From positions 1-64,000 of the forward strand of contig CALANS010000204.1 of assembly GCA_937926105.1 (NCBI GenBank): a stretch of DNA of 64,000 bases, given 5' to 3'. Of the stretch, positions 7,914-15,465 are shown piece by piece. Source of the stretch: an uncultured Actinomycetes bacterium (GTDB taxonomy: Bacteria > Actinomycetota > Actinomycetes > Mycobacteriales > Nakamurellaceae). The notes beneath the pieces were generated by a model. The model worked only from the letters and a program-made list of their open reading frames with translations, ran no database searches and had not been told where the DNA came from. Within the stretch, counting starts at the first letter, position 1; the number at the start of each line of letters is the position of its first letter. A program made the translations under genes and the position numbers.

Positions 7914-8951
7914 TCACTGCAGCCGGGTGACCTCGAACTCCCGCGCCGGGTGGGCGATCGCGTGCTGCGCGCCGACCAGCGCGATCTCCGGCCCGGACTC
8001 GCCGGCCCGGATCCGGCGCAGCGTCTCGGCCAGCACCGCGTGCACGGACGAGGCCGTGCGGGCCAGCGCCTCGGCGATGTCGTGCTCGCGCAGGTGCACC
8101 ACGAACAACGCGGCGGTGACGTCCCCGGCCCCGTTGACCTGCAGCGGCAGCCGGGGCGTGCGCACCCGATAGGCACCGGAGTCGTCGACCGCGATCATGC
8201 TGATGGTGCGCCCCGGGCCGCCTCCGTCACCGGCCGAGCCCGCGTCAGCCGCATCCGTGCCGCCCGCCTCGCCGGCTTCTTCAACGGCCGCGTCATCGGT
8301 CAGGCCGAAGTGCGCCCCGGTCTCCCCGTCACCGCTACTGCCGCCGGGCTCCGGAACCACCATCTGCCCGTCCTCGATGGAGGTCACCAGCACCGTGGCC
8401 GGTCCCATCGCGCGCACCCGGTCCACCGCCGCCAGCAGGGCGTCCGGAGTGCCGACGTCGGCGGGCACCGCGCTCTCCGGGTCGCCGCCGCTGCCGGCCA
8501 GGTAGGCCAGCTCGAACGCGTTGGGGGTCACCACGTCTGCGGCCGGCACCACGCGGTCCCGGATCAGCGCCGGCAGGCCCGGTTGCACGTACATGCCCCG
8601 TCCGACGTCGCCCATCACCGGATCGCAGCAGTAGATCGCTTGCGGGTTCAACTCCCGCACCCGCGCGACCGTGTCCAGCACCACCTCGGCCACACCCGGC
8701 GAGCCCTGATAGCCCGTCAGCACCACGTCGGCCGTGCCCAGCACCCCCCGCTCGTCGATGCCGCGCACCACCTCGGCCACGGCCCTGGGGTCGAACACCT
8801 GCCCACGCCAGGATCCATATCCGGTGTGGTTGGAGAAGTGCACCGTCAGCACCGGCCACACCTCGTGGCCCAGGCGCTGCAACGGGAAGGTCGCGGCGCT
8901 GTTGCCGGCGTGCCCGTACGCCACCGACGACTGGATCGACAGGATGCGCAT
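7914..8951 (-). CDS. pdxY: Pyridoxal kinase
   Basis: This PfkB/ribokinase-superfamily kinase phosphorylates pyridoxal (vitamin B6 salvage) in the cytoplasm. It has [16 protein letters not shown] at the N terminus, CDPVMGD, the [13 protein letters not shown] segment and the anion-hole motif [11 protein letters not shown] with the catalytic Asp. At 345 residues it is longer than the usual ~285. The excess is an acidic, Gly/Ala/Asp/Glu-rich insert at about residues 199-247, between two core strands, that looks disordered. It is convergent with the anmK operon and appears functionally separate. The ATG at 8951 gives the expected N terminus. Confidence 0.93.
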   Translation of the reverse strand: MRILSIQSSVAYGHAGNSAATFPLQRLGHEVWPVLTVHFSNHTGYGSWRGQVFDPRAVAEVVRGIDERGVLGTADVVLTGYQGSPGVAEVVLDTVARVRELNPQAIYCCDPVMGDVGRGMYVQPGLPALIRDRVVPAADVVTPNAFELAYLAGSGGDPESAVPADVGTPDALLAAVDRVRAMGPATVLVTSIEDGQMVVPEPGGSSGDGETGAHFGLTDDAAVEEAGEAGGTDAADAGSAGDGGGPGRTISMIAVDDSGAYRVRTPRLPLQVNGAGDVTAALFVVHLREHDIAEALARTASSVHAVLAETLRRIRAGESGPEIALVGAQHAIAHPAREFEVTRLQ

Positions 8952-8970
8952 GGCCTGTCAGGGTAGGCCG

Positions 8971-9142
8971 GTGACCGTTGACGAATCGGTGCCGGGTTCC
9001 GCGGTACTCGACGGGGCGGAGGCCCCGGAGACCTCCGCCGCGGGCCTGGCCGCGCGCATCCAGGACACGCTCATCGGGCCCGGCATCACCGCGCAGCGGG
9101 TCCGGGAGCACGCGCTGCTTTTTGCCGGCTGGATCGGTTCAA
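8971..9142 (+). pseudogene. Possible truncated coding remnant
   Basis: A GTG-started frame at 8971 has strongly GC-rich third positions for about 57 codons, including GLAARIQDTLIGPG and VREHALLFAGWI, after which codon bias is lost. The open frame runs to 9546 and into the antisense of the lipase gene. I recognise no family. It may be the broken 5' end of a lost gene. The rest of the gap up to 9428 holds nothing I can identify. Confidence 0.25.
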
Positions 9143-9428
9143 GATCACTTCGACCTGCGGAAACGCCGCGCCGGCCGAATCTGGACGGCAACAACCAGCA
9201 TGCCCTGCGGCCGTCCGCCGCCGATCTGACCGCCGCCCTGGCGCACCGCCGGCTCCGCACCGCTGCCGGCCCGCGGCCGCCCGCCCGTGGCGCAGGGTGG
9301 GGAGTTCTCCCCATCGACGCCTCCGCAAGTCTCTGCCATGCTCGAAGGTGCCCGCGGGGGCGGGTCACCAGCCTGCTACGTCGGGCCGCAGACGGGGGCG
9401 GCCCGACGTCGGCTGATCGTTGGAACCG

Positions 9429-11384
9429 TTACTCGCCGCCGACGCTGGCGCATCCCGCTCGCGCGCTCCTGCCGGCGAACCGATCTGCCGTCCAGCTCAG
9501 CAATTGTCCGATCAGCGGCGAATCTGGCTGCACCAGCGACACGTGATCCCGGCCCGGATAGCTGCGATAGTCCACCGATGCGCCCGCATCACACAACCGT
9601 TGCGCATAGTTGCGTTGCAGGGTGGGCGGGATCAACGTGTCCGCAGCGCCCTGGCCGATCAGCACCGGCGCCACGAACGGACCGGTCGGCACGTTCTCGG
9701 CCAGTCGCGCACCGAGCGGGCCGGTCGTCGGATCCTGCGACCAGATTGCCGGATCCTTGCTCAGCGACAGCGCCGACAGCACCGACACCAAGATGCCCGG
9801 CTCGGCCAGACATCGGTCGGACATGCGCTGCACCAGCACCCGCGCGCTCGGCCGCACGTCATCCCGCACCGACACGTCCGGGTAGGTCTGCGAGTAGCCG
9901 GCAATCACATAGGAGGCGAAGACGCTGCCCCCGGTGATCGAGGTCAGCAGACCGGCGAAGGCCGTCAGATCGGATGCCGGCGCCAGCGCGGCCACCCCCG
10001 CGAGCGGCACGTCGGGGGCGTACTGCCGCGCGATCTGGCCCACCCACAGCGCGGCGTGCCCGCCCTGCGAGTGCCCCCAGACCACCGTCCGGTCCGCCAG
10101 CTCGGTGCCGGACAGTTGCCGGGCGGCCCGCACGGCGTCCAGTTCGGATCGCGCCTCGCCCTTGCCGATCAGGTACGGCTGCGGGCCCGGGGTGCCCAGC
10201 CCGGCGTAGTCGGTGGCGACCAGCGCCCAGCCGCGATCGATCACCTGATCCAGCACGAACATCGCCCCCGAGGCGAACGGTTGCCGGGCCAGCGACGGCG
10301 CGCACGGCGGGGCGTAGCCGGTAGTCCCGTGCGTCCAGGCGATCACGGGATGTGGCTTCGAGTCCGCGGGCACGACGACCAGCGCGCTGGCGGTGCGCGG
10401 CTCGCCGAGCTCGCCCGTGGTGGTGTACAGGATGCGCCAACCGGTCGCGCCGGCCGGCACGTCCCGAGTGAATGGCTCGCTGCGGATCAGCGCTCCGGGC
10501 CCGGCGGGCAGGGTGGCGGGGGAGGTATAGAACGCGTCGACGACGGGGCGACCGGAGTGGATCGCGGCGCTCACCCCGGCGGCGGCGACCGCGGCCAGCA
10601 CCGCGACGACCGCGACGATCAGCGAGGGGCGGCGGGTCCGGCGCCGATGCGAGTGCGATAGCGGTGACGGGGAAGCCGGTGACGAGCGTTCTGGCGATGG
10701 GGCTATCGATGCTGGGGACTGGTCGTCGTCCCGCGCTACGGCGGTGGCGGCGAGCGGCCGCAGCGCCGTCCACAGGTGCACCAGGCCGAACCAGAGCGTT
10801 CGGGCGCCGAACGTCACCGCCACCACCAGCACCGTGATGTCCGGCCAGGCCAACGCCAGCACGCCGACGATCAGCGAGGCCACGCCGAGCAGGGCATTCG
10901 CGGCACGCTCCCTCCCAGGCTGCGGGGTGCGCACCGCGTGCGCGATGCGGACCAGGCCCGCCGCCGCCAGGGCGATGCCCACCACCCACACCAGCGCCGC
11001 CAGGCTGAGTCCTCGCCACGCCAGGACGATCACGCCGAGAATCACCCAGCCGAGCGCCACCGCGAGCGTCGGCCACCGCGGCCCGTTCGCTGCCTGGTCG
11101 GCGGCGCCGCCACCCGGCTGCTCCGTGGTCCGGGATAACTGGGTGCCGGCGACGTTGCGCCCCTCGGCCCTCCCGATGACCGCGAGATCGGCCAGCCCGG
11201 ATGCGATCAGGGCGATACCCACGGTCAGGGTCAGCGTGTCCAGAGCGATCAGCGGGCGGACGACGATGATGAGCCCGATCGCGGTGCACACCGCGCCCAG
11301 CAGGCCGGCCAGCAGCCGAGGCCCCGAGGCAGGCAGGCGCCAGCGCCACCGGGTCGGGTCCGGCGGTCGCCGCATCCACGTCAC
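9429..11384 (-). CDS. DUF308 (HdeD-like) membrane domain fused to secretory-type lipase
   Basis: This 651-residue protein has two parts. Residues ~25-210 hold six or so hydrophobic helices in three repeated pairs, as in HdeD/DUF308 membrane proteins. After an Arg/Ser linker, one helix at ~254-274 leads to a domain of the fungal/actinobacterial secretory lipase type. That domain has the nucleophile elbow GHSQGG (Ser439), Asp582 in QGAADTLIPP and His614 in YPGRDHVSL. The start is a GTG at 11384, with an ATG three codons later. The open frame continues upstream through the next gene but only antiparallel to its codons. The lipase domain probably faces outside, anchored by the DUF308 part. The fusion is unusual as far as I know. 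Confidence 0.85.
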   Translation of the reverse strand: MTWMRRPPDPTRWRWRLPASGPRLLAGLLGAVCTAIGLIIVVRPLIALDTLTLTVGIALIASGLADLAVIGRAEGRNVAGTQLSRTTEQPGGGAADQAANGPRWPTLAVALGWVILGVIVLAWRGLSLAALVWVVGIALAAAGLVRIAHAVRTPQPGRERAANALLGVASLIVGVLALAWPDITVLVVAVTFGARTLWFGLVHLWTALRPLAATAVARDDDQSPASIAPSPERSSPASPSPLSHSHRRRTRRPSLIVAVVAVLAAVAAAGVSAAIHSGRPVVDAFYTSPATLPAGPGALIRSEPFTRDVPAGATGWRILYTTTGELGEPRTASALVVVPADSKPHPVIAWTHGTTGYAPPCAPSLARQPFASGAMFVLDQVIDRGWALVATDYAGLGTPGPQPYLIGKGEARSELDAVRAARQLSGTELADRTVVWGHSQGGHAALWVGQIARQYAPDVPLAGVAALAPASDLTAFAGLLTSITGGSVFASYVIAGYSQTYPDVSVRDDVRPSARVLVQRMSDRCLAEPGILVSVLSALSLSKDPAIWSQDPTTGPLGARLAENVPTGPFVAPVLIGQGAADTLIPPTLQRNYAQRLCDAGASVDYRSYPGRDHVSLVQPDSPLIGQLLSWTADRFAGRSARAGCASVGGE

Positions 11385-11410
11385 CCCCGTTGCCGCAGCG
11401 TGCCGAGGCG

Positions 11411-12703
11411 CTACCAGATCGTCATCGACTCGGTGAACACCCCTGCGAGGGTATCGCCGTCCACGTCGATCGGCGCGATGGCGGTGAGCCGTTGCTGCCG
11501 CAGCGCACCATCGACCAGCTCGGGGACGTCTTGCGCCGCGTATCCGATGGCAGACAGTCCATTCGGGATGCCGATGGTGCGCATGAGGTCGATGAGGACC
11601 TGGTCCAGCGGGCGGTCGTGTTGCCGTGCGCCGGCGGCGCCCGCAACCCCGCCGAGCAGGGCTGCCGCCTGCCGGTGGCGTTCGGGAGCGACCGCGGACG
11701 TTAGTCGGAATACGGCCGGGGCGGTCAGGGACACCGCCTGCCCGTGCGGCACCAGCGGTGCGTGCTGGTTGCCATCGGTGACGGTGGGATAGCCGTCCGG
11801 CCGGTAGTGACGGGCGCCGCCGGCGATCGGATAGGCGCAGGCATGCGGGATGTGGACGCCTGCGTTGCCGAAACCCATCCCGGCGAACATCGCGGCCATC
11901 AGCATGTCGGTGCGGGCAGCCAGGTCCGATCCGTCCCGCACCGCCGACGGCAGCGCCCGCCCGGCCAATTCCAGGGTGCGGATGACCCACTGGTCGGAGA
12001 TCGGATTCGCCCCGCAGTAGGCGGGCCGGGTGCCCGCGGGGTGGCGCTCGAACGCGGTGTATGGCCGCGCGGTGTAGGACTCCAGGGCGTGGCAGACCAC
12101 GTCCATGCCGCTGGCCGCCGTCACTGCCGGCGGCAGCGTCAGCGTCAGGGTCGGATCCAAGACCGCCAACACCGGCCGCAGCGCAGGATGGCTGATGCCC
12201 GTCTTGAGCGACAGGTCCAGAACGTCCAGCACGCACACCGGAGTGCTCTCCGACCCGGTGCCGGCCGTGGTCGGCACGGCCACCAGGGGGAGCAGCGGGC
12301 CAGGCGGCGGCAGGCCGCGGCCGACCGGGCGGTTGATGTAGTCCAGCAGCGGCGCCGGGTGACAGGTCAGCAGGTTGATCGCCTTGGCGGTGTCGATGCA
12401 CGACCCGCCACCGACCGCCACGACGGCATCCCAGTGGGGCGCGCCAACCGCCTGCACCGCGGTGGCAATGGACACATCGGTCGGTTCCACGTGGACCTGG
12501 TCGTACACCGTGGTCGCGACACCGGCGGCCGTCAGGCTGGCCGTGGCACGGTGCGGCACGCCCAGCGCGCTGAGATGAGGATCGGTCACCACCAGTGCCC
12601 GGTGCGCACCCAAGGCGGCCAGGTCGCTGCCCAGTTCGTCCAGGGCCCCGGCCCCGAACTTGATCGACGGAGCGCCCCAGGTGAATACCGTCTCGCGCGA
12701 CAC
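11411..12703 (-). CDS. Iron-containing alcohol dehydrogenase, hydroxyacid-oxoacid transhydrogenase-like
   Basis: This 430-residue enzyme has the Fe-ADH fold: the NAD-binding motif GGGSCIDTAKA, PTTAGTGSE, and metal ligands in DVVCHALESY and GVHIPHACAYPIAG. The segment ERHPAGTRPAYCGANPISD is typical of the hydroxyacid-oxoacid transhydrogenase branch, which oxidises 4-hydroxybutyrate-like hydroxyacids while reducing 2-oxoglutarate. That specific activity is only a family-based guess; a maleylacetate reductase or lactaldehyde reductase role is possible. It lies downstream of the SDR on the same strand, about 108 bases away. The gap has a tandem repeat just upstream of the start ATG. Confidence 0.88.
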   Translation of the reverse strand: MSRETVFTWGAPSIKFGAGALDELGSDLAALGAHRALVVTDPHLSALGVPHRATASLTAAGVATTVYDQVHVEPTDVSIATAVQAVGAPHWDAVVAVGGGSCIDTAKAINLLTCHPAPLLDYINRPVGRGLPPPGPLLPLVAVPTTAGTGSESTPVCVLDVLDLSLKTGISHPALRPVLAVLDPTLTLTLPPAVTAASGMDVVCHALESYTARPYTAFERHPAGTRPAYCGANPISDQWVIRTLELAGRALPSAVRDGSDLAARTDMLMAAMFAGMGFGNAGVHIPHACAYPIAGGARHYRPDGYPTVTDGNQHAPLVPHGQAVSLTAPAVFRLTSAVAPERHRQAAALLGGVAGAAGARQHDRPLDQVLIDLMRTIGIPNGLSAIGYAAQDVPELVDGALRQQRLTAIAPIDVDGDTLAGVFTESMTIW

Positions 12704-12720
12704 TGCAGATCTCCTCTCCG

Positions 12721-12755
12721 GTGGCCGGTGGCCGGTGGCCGGTGGCCGGTGGCCC
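12721..12755. repeat. Five tandem 7-bp repeats (GTGGCCG)
   Basis: Four exact copies of GTGGCCG and a fifth ending in C lie 17-52 bases upstream of the iron-ADH start, in its 5' leader. Copy number could vary by slippage and alter the leader. Confidence 0.85.
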
Positions 12756-12811
12756 GGTGCGCCGCCGGCCTGGTAGCCCTGATCGCTCGCCGGGCACCAT
12801 GCCTGTTGCGA

Positions 12812-13606
12812 TCAAACCAACAGGTCGCCGCCGTTGATGTCGACGCTGGCACCGGTGATGTAGCTGGCCTCGTCTGAGCACAGGAAGCCCACCAGTGAGG
12901 CAACCTCCTGCGGCCGGCCCAGCCGGCTGATCGGGAAGCTTCGCGCGTACTGCTCAACGGCTTCCGGATCGATGGTGTCGCGCACCATGTCGGTATCGAT
13001 CAGCCCGGGGCACACCGCGTTGACGGTGATGCCGTCGGCGGCGACCTCCTTGGCCAGGTGACGGGTCAGCCCGAGGATGCCCGCCTTGGCCGCCGTGTAG
13101 TGCGCGCCTCCGATGGTGGACACGCTCTTGCCGGCGGTGGAGGACAGGTTCACAATGCGCCCCCAGCCGGATGCTCGCATCGGAGCCAGCGCCCGTTGGG
13201 ACACCAGGAAGGTGCCCTTGAGGTTGACCCCGACCACCAGGTCCCACTCGGCCTCGGAGATCGCGGCGACGGCGGTGCCGCGCAGGGCGCCGGCGTTGTT
13301 GACCACAATGTCCGGCCCGCCGCCGGCGGCGGTGATGTCGTCGAACAGCGCCGCCACCTCGGCCGCAGCGGTGATATCCGCTGGCACCCCTACGGGTTCG
13401 GGTGAGATCTCCTCGAGTTCGGCAAGCACGTCGGACAGCGCGGCGCTGCGCAGATCGTTGACGAACAGGCGGGCGCCGCGCCTGGCCAGCTCGACCGCGA
13501 TCGCCCGGCCCATTCCCCTGGCCGCTCCCGTCACCAGCGCGGAGTGGCCGGTCAGAGTGCCCGTCTCGCGGAGCGTGCGGTCGCTCTCGACAAGGCCATC
13601 CGACAT
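12812..13606 (-). CDS. SDR oxidoreductase (FabG-like)
   Basis: This 264-residue NAD(P)-dependent dehydrogenase of the classical SDR family has TGAARGMGRA (cofactor loop), NNAG, catalytic Ser in NLSSTAG and YTAAK (Tyr/Lys). The ATG at 13606 is preferred over an in-frame start 19 codons upstream because GGAGG lies 8 bases before it. It is divergent from the FAH-family hydrolase. In diketo-hydrolase sugar-acid pathways an SDR of this type oxidises 2-keto-3-deoxy acids to 2,4-diketo-3-deoxy acids. That role is inferred from the neighbours. A TTTCGAAA site lies between its promoter and start. Confidence 0.92.
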   Translation of the reverse strand: MSDGLVESDRTLRETGTLTGHSALVTGAARGMGRAIAVELARRGARLFVNDLRSAALSDVLAELEEISPEPVGVPADITAAAEVAALFDDITAAGGGPDIVVNNAGALRGTAVAAISEAEWDLVVGVNLKGTFLVSQRALAPMRASGWGRIVNLSSTAGKSVSTIGGAHYTAAKAGILGLTRHLAKEVAADGITVNAVCPGLIDTDMVRDTIDPEAVEQYARSFPISRLGRPQEVASLVGFLCSDEASYITGASVDINGGDLLV

Positions 13607-13631
13607 CCGGCACCTCCATGAGTTGGTAAAG

Positions 13632-13639
13632 TTTCGAAA
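13632..13639. promoter_or_regulatory. TTTCGAAA candidate GntR operator in SDR leader
   Basis: A perfect 8-bp palindrome lies between the SDR start (13606) and its likely promoter. The same palindrome occurs at 15371-15378 upstream of the enolase-superfamily gene. Both spots are divergent promoter regions of the same pathway, with the GntR gene beside the second. Confidence 0.55.
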
Positions 13640-13666
13640 ATCCGCTCTGGTTGCTCTTGTCACGTG

Positions 13667-13694
13667 ATTCTACAACAGTTACCGTCACTGTCGA
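13667..13694 (-). promoter_or_regulatory. Likely promoter of the SDR gene
   Basis: Read on the minus strand, TCGACA (13694-13689), a 16-base spacer and TAGAAT (13672-13667) match the vegetative consensus at 5/6 and 5/6. Transcription would start near 13660, so the TTTCGAAA palindrome falls just downstream, a roadblock position. Confidence 0.55.
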
Positions 13695-13725
13695 ATAATC
13701 GAAGTCCCTGTTCTCCGGAGGCGGC

Positions 13726-14571
13726 ATGCGCGTTGCAAACCTCAAGGGTCGCCTCGTCCTGCTGGGCGATGCCGGCAGTATCGATGTCGAACGGGCAAGC
13801 CGGGGTCGGTTCGGTCCCGACCCGGCGACGGTGTATCAGGTCTGGGACGAATTCCATTCCTGGGCGCTGGGTCTCGGCGATGCCATGGACGCTGAGGACT
13901 ACGACCCGGCGATGTTGGAGGCGCCGTCGCCGCGGCCGCGGCAGATCTTCGCCGTCGGTCTGAACTACGCGCCGCATGTGAACGAGGCCGGCTTTGTGCT
14001 GCCCGAGTGGCCGGTGGTGTTCACCAAGTTCTCCTCCTGCATCTGCGGACCCTACGGCGATCTGGAGCTGCCCAGCGACAATGTCGACTGGGAGATCGAA
14101 CTGGTGGCGGTGGTCGGACGACCCGGCTACCGCATCCAGCGGTCGCAGGCGTGGAGCCACATCGCCGGGCTCACCATCGGCCAGGACTTCTCCGAGCGGG
14201 TAGTGCAGAGCCGCGGCACCGCGCCGCAGTTCAGCATCGGCAAGTCGTTCCCGGGTTTCGGCCCCACCGGCCCATGGCTGACAACGCTGGATGAGTTCGA
14301 GGATCCCGACGACATCGAACTGCGCTGCGAGATCAACGGTCGGACCGTGCAACACGGCCGCACCAGCGACCTGATCTTCTCGGTGCCGGTGCTGGTCGAG
14401 TGGCTGTCGGACAAGTGTCGATTGTTCCCGGGAGACATCATCTTCACCGGCACGCCGGGCGGAACGGGCGCCGGGCTCGACCCACCCTCCTATCTACGGG
14501 TCGGTGACGAGGTGGTCAGCACCATCACCGGGATTGGGACGATGAGGAATCGTTGTGTTCCCCGCCGGTGA
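13726..14571 (+). CDS. Fumarylacetoacetate hydrolase-family protein
   Basis: This 281-residue enzyme cleaves a C-C bond or decarboxylates/hydrates a 2-oxo acid using a divalent metal. It has the FAH core: FAVGLNYAPHVNEAG, metal-ligand glutamates in DWEIELVAVVG, the Asp in TIGQDFSERV, the lysine segment GKSFPGFGPTGPW, and the terminal FTGTPGGTGAG loop. Between an SDR and a sugar-acid dehydratase, the best guess is 2,4-diketo-3-deoxy-sugar-acid hydrolase giving pyruvate and a hydroxyacid. The start ATG at 13726 has TCCGGAGGCGGC before it. Its 3' end overlaps the convergent GntR gene by 47 bases. Confidence 0.9.
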   Translation: MRVANLKGRLVLLGDAGSIDVERASRGRFGPDPATVYQVWDEFHSWALGLGDAMDAEDYDPAMLEAPSPRPRQIFAVGLNYAPHVNEAGFVLPEWPVVFTKFSSCICGPYGDLELPSDNVDWEIELVAVVGRPGYRIQRSQAWSHIAGLTIGQDFSERVVQSRGTAPQFSIGKSFPGFGPTGPWLTTLDEFEDPDDIELRCEINGRTVQHGRTSDLIFSVPVLVEWLSDKCRLFPGDIIFTGTPGGTGAGLDPPSYLRVGDEVVSTITGIGTMRNRCVPRR

Positions 14572-15331
14572 CGGGCGTGCGCCTGCGGGCCCGCGCCCCG
14601 GCGCGCGGTCGCGACGGCGCTCGGGCCGATCCGCGGGCAGCCGGCACGTCGTCCTCGCCCTCGGCGGAAAACTGGCCCTTGCTCAGCACCGCGTTGGGTG
14701 TGTACTCGATGTGCCTGGCCAGCAGCGCCATGCCGCCGGCGATGTCCCGGGTGATGGCCGCCTGCAACAGCGCCCGGTGCTCGCCGGGGATGTCTCTGCC
14801 CTCCTCGCCGCCCAGGTGACGCGACCAGCGTCGATACACCTCGGAGGCATCCCGCAGACCGGACGCGAACTCGCGCAACCGACGATTGGGGCAGGCCTCC
14901 AGCAGCACACGGTGGAATTCGCTGTGCGCGATCGCCCAATCCTCGTTCACCTGCTGGGGGTCGTCGGCGATCAACTCGGGCGTCCCGTCCAGCACGTGGT
15001 GAGCGGCCACCAGTCGGGACTCCCAGGCGAGGTCGCCGGCCTCCATGGCCTTGCGGAACGCCAGGGTCTCGATCTCGACTCTGGCCTCGGTCAGGTCCTG
15101 CAGATCCTCAGGTATCACCGGCGTCACGTGAAAGCCCTGTTGCGGCTGGGAGATCACCAGGCCTTGCTCGGCCAGCCGCAGCAAGCCTTCCCGCAGCACC
15201 CCCACGCTGGTGCCGTATCGGGAGCCGAGTTCGTTGAACAGCAACCGTTGGCCGGGCAGGAAGCGGCCGGTCAGAATGTCGCTGCGGATCTGCTGGTAGG
15301 CGCGTTCCGCGCGGGTTCCGGTCTGAGCCAT
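14525..15331 (-). CDS. GntR family regulator with FCD domain
   Basis: This 268-residue DNA-binding protein has a winged-helix GntR domain (AYQQIRSDILTGRFLPGQRL through LRLAEQGLVISQPQQGFHV) and a helical FCD effector domain with metal-ligand-type residues (HSEFHRVLLEAC, GEHRALLQAA, ARHIEYT). FadR/FCD regulators usually sense small organic acids, which fits the sugar-acid context. An ATG seven codons further upstream (15352) is also possible; neither has a clear ribosome site. It is divergent from the dehydratase gene and likely controls the pathway through the TTTCGAAA sites. The Arg/Ala-rich C-terminal tail overlaps the FAH gene. Confidence 0.92.
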   Translation of the reverse strand: MAQTGTRAERAYQQIRSDILTGRFLPGQRLLFNELGSRYGTSVGVLREGLLRLAEQGLVISQPQQGFHVTPVIPEDLQDLTEARVEIETLAFRKAMEAGDLAWESRLVAAHHVLDGTPELIADDPQQVNEDWAIAHSEFHRVLLEACPNRRLREFASGLRDASEVYRRWSRHLGGEEGRDIPGEHRALLQAAITRDIAGGMALLARHIEYTPNAVLSKGQFSAEGEDDVPAARGSARAPSRPRAGARARRRTPVTGGEHNDSSSSQSR

Positions 15332-15368
15332 GGCGGCCAGTGTACGACCCATAACGACATGGGAGGCA

Positions 15369-15413
15369 ATTTTCGAAATAAGGTTGACAGATCGAAAACG
15401 CCGCGGACATACT
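15369..15413 (+). promoter_or_regulatory. Promoter with TTTCGAAA operator upstream of dehydratase
   Basis: TTGACA at 15384-15389, an 18-base spacer and CATACT at 15408-15413 form a good promoter for the plus-strand gene. The palindrome TTTCGAAA (15371-15378) sits just upstream of -35, and a half-site ATCGAAAAC (15391-15399) lies inside the spacer. The palindrome is also close to the divergent GntR start, allowing autoregulation. Confidence 0.65.
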
Positions 15414-15465
15414 GCTGTGCACCGCTCGCCTCTCCCGGTCCCTCGTCTCAGTGTCGGAGGTGGTG

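Noticed and set aside
9429..12881. A continuous 1150-codon minus frame that would fuse the lipase to more than 500 upstream residues.
   Set aside because: The upstream part lies out of frame over the iron-ADH gene and has no family resemblance; the DUF308-lipase protein starts cleanly at 11384 or 11375.
14525..14571. The 47-bp overlap of FAH and GntR gene ends as an error.
   Set aside because: Both frames are intact and the overlap affects only low-conserved C-terminal tails; convergent overlaps of this size are common.
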